From Eledone cirrhosa (taxonomy: Eukaryota > Mollusca > Cephalopoda > Octopoda > Eledonidae), in assembly GCA_964016885.1 (NCBI GenBank), contig OZ024749.1, positions 20,924,751 through 20,988,750 of the forward strand: a stretch of 64,000 nucleotides of DNA, given 5' to 3'. Of this stretch, positions 32,867-43,310 are shown piece by piece. The notes under the pieces are model-generated. The model did no database searches, was not told where the DNA came from, and saw only the letters and a program-made list of their open reading frames with translations. Each line of letters starts with the position of its first letter. Positions within the stretch are counted from its first letter, which is position 1. The position numbers and the translations under genes are program-made.

Positions 32867-33241
32867 TTAACCCTTTCGTATTTACATTATATAAAGGTAG
32901 AGGGTCGGACACGATGCTTTGATGCATAGAGTTACGGCCCTTGCCATTCTGAGTTCAAACCGTGCCGAGGTTAACTTTGCCTTTCATCCTTACGGGGTCG
33001 ATAAAATAAAGTACCAGTAATGTACTTGGTAATTGTTGGCCTTGTGCCAAAAGTAGAAACAATTATATATACTATTGTATTTTCACAGTAAACACATAAC
33101 TATTTCACATAATATTGATATTTATTTTGGGAACAATACCATAACATAAATATGAGTGGCCAGTTACGGCTGGTTTGAACAGAAAGAAATAATGAGAGAA
33201 TTCTGGCCAGATACAGCTGGTTTAAAGGCTTAAAAGCTTAA
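32867..33241 (-). mobile_element. Family P MITE interrupted by SINE A
   Basis: Starts TTAACCCTTTCGTATT. The right terminus is decayed (AAGGCTTAAAAGCTTAA). SINE A fills 32894-33061, with ATTATATA at 32886-32893 and 33062-33069 as its target-site duplication. Confidence 0.8.
32894..33061 (+). mobile_element. SINE family A, 5' head slightly short
   Basis: TAGAGGGTCGGACACGATGC through CTGAGTTCAAACCGTGCCG to GCCAAAAGTAGAAACA, flanked by a perfect 8-bp duplication. Confidence 0.85.
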
Positions 33242-34019
33242 ATCCATCACTTTAATAAAAAAAATTATACCAAGCTGCAATGCTATTATCGAAATTAACC
33301 CCCATACGTACCCAGAGTGCAAGCTACACTACTAAGCCAGAGCTAACCACCAGTAAGGTATCCAATATATACCTAGAGTACAACACTGCACCATACCAAG
33401 CTGTTACGATACTCTGGTAAAGTTAACATCCACAAATAAAACTGAAAGCAAGTTATTGTATCAACCACACAGGCCACCTAAGTTTGTAGACAATAATCAC
33501 TGGTTTACTGCAAAAGTAGCAGAGGACTGCATGTATGTGTTGTAACAGACAGAACAAATATCACATAGGCTGTCTTCTACTAAAAGCACTGGTTTCTGGT
33601 TGCAAGATATATATGATGAGGGGTTTCCACACATATTATCTTGTACTAAACTGAAAGTACTAGTTTCTGGTTGAAAGATATATATGATGAGAAGGGGCTA
33701 CCACACAGGTTATTACAGCTCCCAAATTCTACTTAACTTTTTCATGACTGCATATCTAATGAAATACACTCATTGCCAGTGTGTTTTAATTTTGAATATA
33801 AGCAAATTTTTAATTAAATAAGATTATTTATTTGTAAGCTGATATTTAGAAGATCATTACTTAAAAAGTATGACAGGTTTTAATATAAGGATAAATACTT
33901 TTTGGCCAATTTGAGCAACACCCCATCTCAATTTAACCAACCACTAAACAGAACTTTTGATGTTTTGAGCAAAAATACAAAATCTGAAGCCAGTTAGCAA
34001 CACTTCTAAGCTACATATA
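33242..34019. other. No gene; a 71-bp duplication inside
   Basis: TTTCTGGTTG.AAGATATATATGATGAG (quoted in part: AAGATATATATGATGAG) occurs at about 33592 and 33663. Family F text follows at 33725-33990. Confidence 0.5.
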
Positions 34020-34225
34020 TCATTATCATCACTTTTACATCATCTTTTCCATGCTAGAATGGATTGGACAGAATATGTTGAGGCAATATTTTACAGCCAG
34101 ATGGATGCCCTCCTTGATACTAACTCTTTCAGTCACTTCTAACACGCAGGGATATGCTTGTGTACTGCTGAAAAGGTGCCGTTGATCCCGAAGCTTCAGT
34201 AAAAGACACCAGTCTGAAATACCAC
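34020..34225 (-). mobile_element. SINE family C, diverged
   Basis: ATCATCACTTTTACATCATC, TTTTCCATGCTAGAATGGAT and AGATGGATGCCCTCCTTGATA. Confidence 0.5.
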
Positions 34226-34339
34226 ACAGTGGGATTGAACCAAAGATCATGTAACCCTACAGTGAAACCTGCATCATGTAACCCTACAGTGAAACCTGCA
34301 TCTCAATCCCATTACTTACAGGCTGATTTTAAGCTAACA

Positions 34340-34500
34340 ATGTTTTATGTTACAGGGCAGTGGTTTGTTTGGCAGTTTACGTTCTCAGTTCAAATCCCAC
34401 CAAGGTCAATAAAAATAACGCACCAATCAAGCACTGGAGTCAATATAAGTGACTTTCCTTTCCCCCAAAATTATTGCTTTGGTGTCTGAATTGGAAACTA
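34340..34500 (+). mobile_element. SINE family A/E relative, old
   Basis: GTTCTCAGTTCAAATCCCACC (B box), CAAGGTCAATAAAAATAACG, AAGCACTGGAGTCAAT and TTGGTGTCTGAATTGGAAAC. Two near-identical ATGTAACCCTACAGTGAAACC phrases lie just upstream (34248 and 34273). Confidence 0.55.
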
Positions 34501-34562
34501 ATGCCTATGAAGGTTTAGTTGAGCTCCAAATGAAACAGCAAGTACCAAGTTATATATATATA

Positions 34563-34735
34563 CCTTACAAGCAGGGAAAAGCGGACGTAAAATGATGATA
34601 TACACACACACAAACCAGCCCGAAAGTCCTATATGAGCGAGACACGGTCACCCGACTCAATTTGCCTCTAAATGGAACAAACCCATCTAACCCATGCAAG
34701 TGTGGAAGATAGATGTTAAATGATGATAACCAAAT
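34563..34735 (+). mobile_element. Two SINE tail fragments, B type then C type
   Basis: AAGCAGGGAAAAGCGGACGT then AAAATGATGAT at 34568-34600 is a bare copy of the LINE/SINE-B tail. AAACCCATCTAACCCATGC and GTGGAAGATAGATGTTAAAT at 34678-34730 is a family C tail. Confidence 0.65.
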
Positions 34736-34783
34736 ATATACACACACACACACACATATATATATACTGATGTACTAAACACA

Positions 34784-34961
34784 TTAACCCTTTAGCATTT
34801 AAACTGGCAGTATCTGGCCAGAATACTTTTGTGAAGGTATTGTTCTCAAAATAAATATCAAAATGTCGTAGATTCAATATTGTGAGATATAATTGTAAAT
34901 TAAGTGTTTACAGTGAAAATACAATAGTAAATATAGAGTTATGTAAATGTTAAAGGGCTAA
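34784..34961 (+). mobile_element. Family P MITE with internal deletion
   Basis: Both termini present (TTAACCCTTTAGCATT, TGTTAAAGGGCTAA). About 30 bases around the CACCTCTTT/GTTCAAACTGG segment are missing. Confidence 0.8.
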
Positions 34962-35025
34962 CTATAGATGTATCACAACATAGTCAACACTAATTGTGTG
35001 TATGTATGTATATACACACACATCC

Positions 35026-35372
35026 ACCCACATACTAAACACCTCAATTATTGTTATCATATCCTCATATTAAACACCTCAATTCTCAGATATCCACACA
35101 ATAAGGACTTCAATTATGGACACATACACACTGGCTGTCCACATAGTAAACACCTTTATTATTGATAGCATATACCCACACAATAGACACTTCAATTATG
35201 GACACACAACATAGTAAGTAAACACCTCACTTATAGATATATCAGATATCTATATTCTAAACACTTCAGTTATTATTATTAAGTATCCACATAATACTAA
35301 ACACCTCAATTATGGATATATCAGATATCTACATAGTAAACACTTCAATTATGGATATATCAGATATCACCT
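35026..35372. repeat. Irregular minisatellite, about 40-46-bp unit
   Basis: TACTAAACACCTCAATTAT, then GGATATATCAGATATC or GGACACA-type sequence, repeats about eight times. Ends at the CCTCCCAATAATACTAAC boundary. Confidence 0.7.
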
Positions 35373-35516
35373 CCCAATAATACTAACAATACCAAAATAG
35401 CTTTGATTTCTAATATGTTGAAAGACCCCTCCCCACACCCCAGCATCTCTGTTATTCAGTTCATATCCCTTGTTCTTGCTCAAGAGTCATCACAGCCGCC
35501 TCTCCCTCTCTCTATA

Positions 35517-35570
35517 CATATATATATATATATATATATAATGTGTGTGTGTGTGTGCGTGCGTACGTAC
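35517..35570. repeat. (AT)n(GT)n microsatellite
   Basis: (AT) to about 35540, then (GT) and GCGTACGTACGT. Confidence 0.9.
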
Positions 35571-35903
35571 GTGTGAGAGAGTATGTATTAATAAAAAATC
35601 AATACTCATGCATATACAACTATAACACATTTTAAAAATTATGAAGGAAAAATGACCCATGTTAACCCTTGCATTTCTGAACCCCATGTGCCAGGTGTGC
35701 AGTCCCTACCCAAACCATTTGTACAAAAATCCCTGAAAGAAATGCTCATATATTAACCCCTTTTAAAAATACTAAACTGCCCCAAACCATCCCTGGTTCC
35801 ATGATGATACCAAGCTGTTTGTTTTTAAAGTGATTATATTTATCTAAAACCTTTCCATCGTGATTTTATCTAAGAACCTCTCACTTATGTACCCAGCGCC
35901 AGT

Positions 35904-36106
35904 TTAACCCTTTAGCATTTAAACTGGCCATATCCAGCCAGAATTCTCTCACCTCTTTCTGTTCAAACTGGCTGTAACCAGCCACTTATACCAATGTTAA
36001 GGTATTGTTCGCAAAATAAAGAATATCAAAATCTCAGATTCGATATTATGTGAGCTACAGCCTTTACCCTGAAAATATAATAGTATATAAATAGTTAAAG
36101 GGTTAA
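35904..36106 (+). mobile_element. Family P MITE, full length
   Basis: TTAACCCTTTAGCATT at the left. The right terminus is AGTTAAAGGGTTAA with a small loss before it. Confidence 0.85.
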
Positions 36107-36329
36107 TAATGATAAAGTTCTATTTCTAAATCTGTTAATTTTTGATTATTTTTTAAATGATTTGAATATCAGTATCATATCAGAAATACAGTAGACAAAA
36201 GGTTTTTAGCTGCCATCTTATAGAAGGTTTCTTGGCTATTTAAACTCCTTTTGTTACTTCACTTCTCAAACACTGCCTATGATTATGATTTTCAAATAAT
36301 TTCGAAAATAATCAAGAATTTTGAAGAAG
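36107..36329. repeat. Family F block between two MITEs
   Basis: ATGATTTTCAAATAATTTCG and AAAATAATCAAGAATTTTGA phrases. The next MITE is inserted at its end. Confidence 0.5.
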
Positions 36330-36505
36330 ATAAACCCTTTGGCATTTAAACCAGTTGTATCCAGCCAGGATTCTCTCACCTCTTTTTGTTCAATGTTGTT
36401 CTCAAAATAGATATCAAAATTTCAGATTCGATATTATGTGAGGTAAAGCCTTTACTGTGAAAATACAATAGTATATATAGAGTATTGTAAATACTAAAGG
36501 GTTAA
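36330..36505 (+). mobile_element. Family P MITE with internal deletion
   Basis: The left TTAA has become ATAA, then ACCCTTTGGCATT. The right end is ATACTAAAGGGTTAA. The GTAACC.GCCACTCATAC segment is deleted. Confidence 0.8.
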
Positions 36506-36580
36506 TAAAAATAACTTTGGCATGTTTAAAAGCAGTTGTTTGAAACAATTTTCTCTCACAAAATCATGAAAAGTTTAAAT

Positions 36581-36797
36581 TTAACCCTTTAGCATTTTAC
36601 ATTATTCTATATATACTATTATTTTCGTGGTAAAGGCTTATCTTACATAATTATCTCACACATCAAATCTACAAGATTTTGGTGTTATTTATTTTGAGAA
36701 TACCTTAATGTAGGTATGAGCAACCAGTTACAGCCAGTTTGAACAGAAAAGTGAGAGTTCTGGCCGGATACGGTGTGTTTAAATGTTAAAGGGTTAA
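36581..36797 (-). mobile_element. Family P MITE, full length
   Basis: TTAACCCTTTAGCATT to AATGTTAAAGGGTTAA. Opposite orientation to its neighbour 75 bp away. Confidence 0.85.
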
Positions 36798-37558
36798 ATA
36801 TGAACATAACCAGAGTGGTATGGGTTGGCACGAGGAAGAGAATATAGAATAGATATACAGCCATAGAATACTGTCTCACTCAATCCATTCCAATAGTATA
36901 GACAAGGCAGACATAGATTACATACATAAAGGGGATACAGACACAGAGACACGGCTGAATAAAACATCTCCACCTTCTAACTGCCAGCCTGCCTATTTAC
37001 GAGCTTCAAATATTCAGGGTTTTAAAATCAGTGGAATGAAAGCAATAAAAGTTCCACTTACATGCTCTAACCATTATAAAATAGATCAAAGCAAATCTAA
37101 TTCACTGTAATTATTAACCACACTTTGGAAGCAGTAAATAATTACTATGGTTTAGATATATTTTTATGCTTGCCACTCTCTGCAAACCAACAATTTGTAG
37201 TCACACCACTGCCACCACCAAATTGATGGCGTTAATCTGGGCAAGAATTATATAACAAGCGTTCTTTTTTTTTTTTAAATTATAAATTTGGTATAGGGGC
37301 TATAATTTTCTCTTTCATACAATACATTGTTGCTCTTATTATGGCCTGCATCTCTTAAATTTTAGCCAGGCTCCTATGATTTTACATCTCAGGAGGTTTC
37401 TTGTGTCTTAACTATTTCAATATATTCCTAATGAAAGAAACTACCAATGATTTTCGAAATAAAAAAAAAAAAAAAAAAAAAAAAGTTGAGGGATTTTCTC
37501 TGGTGTTTGAAACATTATCTCATCACAAGAAAAAGCAAGCTATGAAAGAAAATTCAAT
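36798..37558. other. No gene seen
   Basis: Unclassified and family F sequence with an A run at 37460-37483 and a T run near 37266. Confidence 0.55.
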
Positions 37559-37717
37559 TTAACCCTTTAGCATTTACATTACTCTATATTTACATTTTCA
37601 CAATAAAGGCATTATTTCACATAATATCGAATCTGAGATTTTTATATTTATTTTGAGAATACCTTAACATAAGTATGAGTGGCTAGTTACAGCTGGTTTC
37701 AAATGCTAATGGGTTAA
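37559..37717 (-). mobile_element. Family P MITE with internal deletion
   Basis: TTAACCCTTTAGCATT to AATGCTAATGGGTTAA. The GAACAGAAAGAGGTGAGAG segment is missing. Confidence 0.8.
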
Positions 37718-38148
37718 AACAGGTATTGAGTGGTCTTTTCATTGTTCATTCACAAAAATTAACATTTGAACATACATATACAAGGGTTTAAAGCACATGT
37801 GAAAACACACACCTCTTAATACCAACCCAGCCAAAACCAGCTTTAGTTCTACAGAATAAATCCACTCACTATAAAGGGTTCCTATTTAAATAAAAACCTT
37901 CCAATATAATTTTATATAAGAACCCTCTATGTTAAGTTACTTTCACAGTAATGAAACAATTTTAGTACCTCCCACAATCCTTCATTAATTGAAATACAGG
38001 GTTCTCTCTATGTAAATTAATATCCCCCAGTATAATTCTATAAAAGAAACAATCATAGCAATATTTGTTATTTCAAATGAAATAATAGAACAGAAAAATA
38101 TGTGCATATAAATAAACCATATCAAAATGTCATATTTTAATCATTAAC
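37718..38148. repeat. Family F-like AT-rich sequence
   Basis: CTTCCAATATAATTTTATAT, AAGAACCCTC and CCTCCCA.AATCCTTCATTAAT phrases, similar to 43650-43830. No gene. Confidence 0.45.
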
Positions 38149-38283
38149 ATTATTATCTGAGTAATCCCGCCGAGGTTGACTTTGCCTTTCATCTTTACGG
38201 GGTCGATAAAATAAAGTACCAGTAATGAACTGGGTATTTGCTGGCTTTGTGCCTAAAGTAGAAACAATTATTATCTGAGTAAT
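38149..38283 (+). mobile_element. SINE family A, 5' truncated, 17-bp target duplication
   Basis: The SINE starts inside the B-box region (CCCGCCGAGGTTGACTTTGCC) and ends AAGTAGAAACA. ATTATTATCTGAGTAAT is present at 38149-38165 and again at 38267-38283 without a mismatch. This is a textbook 5'-truncated retrotransposition. Confidence 0.9.
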
Positions 38284-38351
38284 GAAATAATTTTAGAAGA
38301 TCCAAATTCATTAATCAAAAAAATATTTCATTTGAAATATGGTCATAAAAG

Positions 38352-38730
38352 AATTACCATATATACTTGAATATAAGACCCACCCACCCTCCCCATTTGG
38401 AGAAAAGAAAGCAAAGTAGCTAATTAACACATGGTGTGGTTTTGAAATTCTCATGAGTGGAGAAAATATTTACGAAGTTTTAATGTTTTAAGTGTCATTC
38501 AGAGTATAGTTTTTGTTTCACAACTCCATTATATAATGATTTTTTTTATTTTTAACTATTTTATCCATTTTATAAAGTTTCAACAAGTTTCTTGAATTTT
38601 TTTGTTTACTTTCAAGTTAGTGGAAATCGTCAAAATACTGATCCTGAATATAACTCACCCCTCCTTCCATTTAACTTGCAATTCTTTGGTCACATATTCC
38701 TTGGCTTACAATCAAGCATATATGGTAATT
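38352..38730. mobile_element. MITE family Q (379 bp)
   Basis: Terminal inverted repeats: AATTACCATATATACTTGAAT at the left; the right end in reverse complement reads AATTACCATATATGCTTGAT. A second, shorter element with the same ends is at 45451. The superfamily is not assigned. Confidence 0.65.
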
Positions 38731-38813
38731 TGAAAATCGGCTTTGTTGAGAAGTGATGGTTCAATTTATTTCAACTCAAACCAGCATGGAATAAAGAAAT
38801 AAAATTATGATAT

Positions 38814-39147
38814 ATCATTTTACGTCCGTTTTTTTCCCTGTTTGCAAGGGTGGGACAGGAACTGATTCTGGCTTGATTTCTACAGCTGGATGCCCTTCCT
38901 AACACCAACCTCCTTTACAGTGTGGGCTCGGTGCTTTTTTTGCCGTGGCACCTCCATGACCACTTTGCAGTGGAATGATAGGGACCCCAGTCCTATCATC
39001 TCATTTCTACAGCTGAGTAAACTGGAGCAATGTGAAATAAAGTGTCTTGCTCAAGGAAACAACACATCACCCAGTCTGAGAATTGAACTCACAACCTTTC
39101 GATTGCAAGGCCCCAATGCTCTAACCAGTAAGCCATGATGTGCCTCC
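38814..39147 (-). mobile_element. SINE family B, full length
   Basis: Antisense from CATTTTACGTCCG through TACAGCTGGATGCCCTTCC and GAATTGAACTCACAACC to AACCAGTAAGCCATGATGTGC. A (TA)n(GT)n tract follows at 39148-39194. Confidence 0.85.
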
Positions 39148-39263
39148 ATATATATATATATATATATATATAGATATGTGTGTGTGTGTGTGTGAGTGAT
39201 GATTGTATTCAATACATAACCAGATACTGACCACCAGTTCTAGTATCAAGACTCAAAATATTT

Positions 39264-39850
39264 CACACTAGGATAAGGTATTTGGGAACGCGGGCCGCCA
39301 ACAGACCTAATCGTGGAAAAACTGCATGCCTGGACAATATGTAAAGAAAATAAACCGAATACTCTGATGGCTGGATAATCTTTAAGGTTTTCCTCGATGA
39401 AGCAGGAAAAATGCAGGTTTTCACTTAATGCGGGCCCCTAAGGGATCAAGAAAATGAATTTTTTTTAATGTGCATAATATGCCTTGAAATTTCATGAAAA
39501 TCGGCTAGACGTAACGCCTCAAAAAAGCTGAAAAAAAAATGAAGTTTTTCATCTAATGCGAGCCCGAGGCCATAACAAAGTTGGATTTTCTTTGCTCACG
39601 GTATGAAGAGTGACTAATACATAGTTACAATTTCAAGGAAATCGGTCCGATGTAACGCCTCAAAAAAACCGCACAGTTTTTCACCTAATACAGGCCCTAA
39701 GGGATCAAAAAGTCAAATTTTTTTACGTGCATAACACTCCCTGAAACATAAGTAAACATGTAAAGTTTGAAAAAAATCGGTTGGGTACTTCTTGAGTTTT
39801 AGGGATTCACATACAAACAGACAGACAGATCCTCAGTTTTATAAATATAG
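39264..39850. mobile_element. Probable LINE 3' region with three internal repeats
   Basis: Three units of about 125-140 bp, each with TTTTCA.CTAATGCGGGCCC, ATCAA/ATAACAAA, AAATCGG and TAACGCCTCAAAAAA. The end, GGGATTCACATACAAACAGA then CAGACAGA and AATATAGAT, resembles the 3' ends of many animal non-LTR retrotransposons. No protein is visible, so the family is not assigned. Confidence 0.5.
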
Positions 39851-39974
39851 ATTACACAGGAAGGACAACATCCATATTAAAATGACTGCTCCAACTCTCC
39901 AGACAAATATATTAACTTAGACAGCTGTCAAACTGATGTTTATAGAAATTGTTACATCATGAAGCTAAGTATAT

Positions 39975-40130
39975 CATCATCATCAATGTTTAATGTCCAT
40001 TTTCCGTGCTAGATGAGTTGTTCCATGGTGAGACAAGTCAGATCAGGTAGCCATGTCTTGCTCATATAGAACCATCTCAGGCTTGATTTCTATGGCTGTG
40101 GATGTCCTTATGTAATGTCAAATGTAGGGA
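39975..40130 (-). mobile_element. SINE family C, diverged
   Basis: ATCATCATCAATGTTTAATG, CCATTTTCCGTGCTAGATGAG, AGCCATGTCTTGCTCATAT and TCTATGGCTGTGGATGTCC. Confidence 0.55.
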
Positions 40131-40280
40131 AAAAACACTGAACACCCCTGCATAACTAAAAGTAGGCTAGGTGAAATGTCTATAAATAATAATTGAAGTG
40201 AACTATCAGACTGGTGAATACGTTGGTTTTACCCTAGTTTCATACAGATATACTAAACAATGTCACACCAATATAACACA

Positions 40281-40299
40281 CATATATATATATATATAC

Positions 40300-40330
<31 letters not shown>

Positions 40331-40361
40331 CCAATATAACATATATATATATATATATATA
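40281..40361. repeat. (AT)n blocks separated by ACCAA spacers
   Basis: Three AT runs divided by TACCAACA and TACCAATATAAC. Confidence 0.9.
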
Positions 40362-40412
40362 GAATAAGTAAAAGCGAAGTAGTTTCAGATGTTCAAGTCC
40401 TTTAATAATAAT

Positions 40413-40486
40413 GCTGTGATATATATTTCAATGACGACACTGGCCACACTGTTCTGTGTGCGAGTGTCGTGACATCATCAGACAGC
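40413..40486 (-). ncRNA. Hammerhead ribozyme motif with long stem II
   Basis: Minus strand: GCUGU (stem I), CUGAUGA, a long hairpin with ACGACACU/AGUGUCGU (8 bp) and CACAC/GUGUG (5 bp), UU, GAAA, UAUAU, AUC, ACAGC. Stem I is 5 bp and AUC is a good cleavage triplet. The order and spacing match 27314-27375, with quite different stem sequences. Confidence 0.7.
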
Positions 40487-40541
40487 TTGTTACATAATAA
40501 GGTTATGTTTCCGAGGCAATCCAAGTTGAATCGACATGGAA

Positions 40542-40545
<4 letters not shown>

Positions 40546-40603
<58 letters not shown>
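40546..40603. repeat. (AT)n microsatellite, 58 bp
   Basis: Pure TA alternation 60 bp beyond the ribozyme motif. Confidence 0.95.
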
Positions 40604-40606
<3 letters not shown>

Positions 40607-40786
40607 AAGAAATGAAGTGAGTCATTGGGTGGGTAATGTTAACACTTTCATTACCATATTTCTGATGAAAGACACTGCCTGTATGGCTTTTAAATCATTT
40701 TGAAAAAACAATCAAGAAATTGGAGGGATTTAGTAAATACATCCAACTTTCTCAATATTAAACTGGTGTTTAGAATATAAAGTTTC

Positions 40787-40965
40787 TTAACCCTTTAGCA
40801 TTTACATTACTCTATATACACTATTGTATTTTGGGGGTAAAAGCCTTATCTTACTTAATTATCTCTCATAATATCGAATCTACGAGATTTTCATATTTAT
40901 TTTGAGAACAATACCTTAATGTTAGTATGAGTGGCCATTTACAGCCAGTTTGAACAGTAAGAGGT
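40787..40965 (-). mobile_element. Family P MITE, 3' truncated
   Basis: TTAACCCTTTAGCATT at the left, breaking off after GTTTGAACAGTAAGAGGTAA. GCATGGAAAAGTGGATCTGA, like a family B/C tail, follows, so a SINE tail may have replaced the end. Confidence 0.75.
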
Positions 40966-41262
40966 AAGCAAGCATGGAAAAGTGGATCTGAAATGCTGAT
41001 GCTGAACCTATAAAATTATGTGGTCCCATGCGGTACCTTGTGGCAAAGTGCAGGAAATGACAGACAGTGAAAATCAGTAATTTGGTCATCTGAAACGTGA
41101 TAGCTGGGGTACAGGTTCAATGAGAGGGCTCCATACTTTTCTATGCAAGATCAGTGCCAGTAAATGTCAAATCAATTGTACTGAGAATATACACATGTAT
41201 CTATATTCCTTTCACTACCATATTTCTATTGAAAAAGAATTTGCCTGCATGCATATATATAA

Positions 41263-41305
41263 TCATCATCATCGTTTAACGTCTATCTTCCACGCTAGAA
41301 TGGGT
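41263..41305 (-). mobile_element. SINE family C tail fragment
   Basis: ATCATCATCATCGTTTAACG, TCTATCTTCC and ACGCTAGAATGGG. Confidence 0.6.
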
Positions 41306-41334
41306 TTATTATAATATACATTATATACAAGATA

Positions 41335-41516
41335 TGGTGGATTATAGTAGAAGGTCGGACGCCATGCTTTCCAGTATAGAGTTACGGCCCTTGCCATTCT
41401 GAGTTCAAACCGCGTCGAGGTTAACTTTGCCTTTCATCCTTACGGGGTCGATAAAATAAAGTACCAGTAATGCACTGGGATATTGCTGGCCTTGTGCCAA
41501 AAGTAGAAACAATTAT
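41335..41516 (+). mobile_element. SINE family A, full length
   Basis: AGAAGGTCGGACGCCATGC, CTGAGTTCAAACCGCGTCG, GGGGTCGATAAAATAAAGTA, CCAAAAGTAGAAACAATT. ACAAGATAT occurs on both sides (41327 and 41519), a likely target duplication. Confidence 0.85.
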
Positions 41517-41539
41517 AAACAAGATATACACCATCAATA

Positions 41540-41690
41540 TCAGCAATTACCATCCATTTTCCCATGCAATCATGGGTTACAGAAGTTGTCCAGTTGTGAG
41601 ACAAGCTAGGTGAGATGAGTGTCTTGCTCATACAGAACTTATTCTGGCTTGGTTTCTACAGCTGGATGCCCTTCTAAACGGCAATATATA
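41540..41690 (-). mobile_element. SINE family C, diverged
   Basis: CCATTTTCCCATGCAATCATG, GGTTACAGAAGTTGTCCAG and TACAGCTGGATGCCCTTC. Confidence 0.55.
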
Positions 41691-41698
41691 TATATATA

Positions 41699-41919
41699 TC
41701 ATCATTTTACGTCCGCTTTTCCCTGCTTGCAAGGGTGGGACGGGAACTGATTCTGGCTTGATTTCTACAGCCGGATGCCCTTTCTAACACCAACCTCATT
41801 TACAGTGAGTGCTGGGTGCTTTTTTTCCGTTGCGCCTACACGTCCACTTTAGAGTATGGGCTGGGTGTTTTTTTGCTGTGGCACCTCCATGACCACTTTG
41901 CAGTAGAATGATAGGGACC
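41699..41919 (-). mobile_element. SINE family B, head lost
   Basis: Tail CATTTTACGTCCGCTTTTC and GCTTGCAAGGGTGGGACGGG, then the duplicated middle (GAGTGCTGGGTGC and TATGGGCTGGGTG). Stops before the tRNA-like head. Confidence 0.8.
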
Positions 41920-42213
41920 ATTATAAATATATAATATATCCACTGTAGATATTATAAAAACACCTTGATTGTTAGTTACAACTAGGAAGTGTTAAGATAA
42001 GATTTTCAAATGTAACAGATGCTATGATGACAAGACAATAGGGAATTTAGTCAATACAATTACTAATATATAACATGACAAGCAACAACCCTGGAAAAAC
42101 AAGGTGACAGCTGTGTTTTATAGGAGATAGTAGATAGTGTTATGAAAAAATACAACAAAATAACCATTAACCCTAGTCTTACCAACTTGGAGAAAATCGA
42201 CCCTGGTTCTATG
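41920..42213. other. No gene seen
   Basis: Unclassified AT-rich sequence. Confidence 0.5.
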
Positions 42214-42379
42214 AAATAGAATATTTACTATTGTATTTTTGAAATCTATGAGATTTTGATATTTATTTTGTGAACAATACCTTATCAATATGAGCAACGA
42301 ATTACACTTGGTTTGAACAGAAAGAAAGAGGCGAGAGAATTCTGGCCATATAGGGCCGGTTTAAATGCTAAAGGATTAA
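42214..42379 (-). mobile_element. Family P MITE, left end missing
   Basis: Starts within TTTACTATTGTATTTTTG and runs to AATGCTAAAGGATTAA. Confidence 0.75.
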
Positions 42380-43143
42380 GTAAACCCCTTAAAGTTCTTC
42401 ATTAATTAATTGAAATAGGCTGTATCTAATTAGAAATAGTCATGAAAGGGTTAACTCTTTCTTTACCCTAATTTTTGATTAAGAGTTTTGATTAAGAGTT
42501 TGGGAAAAATCTGCTAAAATTATGATTTCATCAAGATGGTATATGTAACATAAAAAGTAGTTATATAAACTTATAGGTTTTTATTGAAATAAGGAACCCC
42601 CTTTTTTTTTTGTAGAAAGGTTGGCAGCAATCAGGCTAATTCAATGCCACTATCATCCTCTAAGGGATGGATGGGGCATAACAGACCAAGTCATTACTAA
42701 GCGGGAGTCACTAGACGTACAGATGGACAGTTGGGGGGAGGATCCGTTGTGTTCCTGGGATCTAGAGTGAACAAACACATACATATATATAAACACTCAC
42801 ACATACATATAAACACACAACAGAATCGTTTTCCATTAATGAACAAATGACTAGTTAAAATAAAGTACCCAATACATCAAGTATGCAGGATATATATATA
42901 TATATATGTATGTATGTATGTGTGTGTTTACATTTAATGTTTGTATGTTGACAAAAGGAGATGAGTAAATTAAATGCTCGAGTCAATACAATCAACTAAA
43001 TGCACTGAAGGCAGTGTCCCATGAAAGGGTTAAGAATTTTGCTTTGCAATAAGGTTGTGTTTTTTTTCTTTCCTGGTGTCATCTTGGGCCAATGTGTTTA
43101 ACATTTTTTATGACAGAACTGGGAGGATGGGAGTCTCTTGTCA
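42380..43143. other. No gene seen
   Basis: Family F phrases, a T run near 42602, (TA)n(TATG)n at 42891-42925. The rest is unclassified. Confidence 0.5.
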
Positions 43144-43310
43144 TTAACCCTTTAGCATTTAAACTGGCTAGAATTGATCAGCTACTCATACCAATGTTAA
43201 GGTATTGTTCTCAAAATAAATATCAAAATCTCATAGCTTTGACATTATGTGAAGTAAAGACCTTACCATGAAAATACAATAGGAAATATAGGCTAATGTA
43301 AATGCTTAAG
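43144..43310 (+). mobile_element. Family P MITE with internal deletion
   Basis: TTAACCCTTTAGCATT at the left; decayed right terminus (AATGCTTAAG). The CCAGAATTCTCTCACC segment is missing. Confidence 0.75.
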
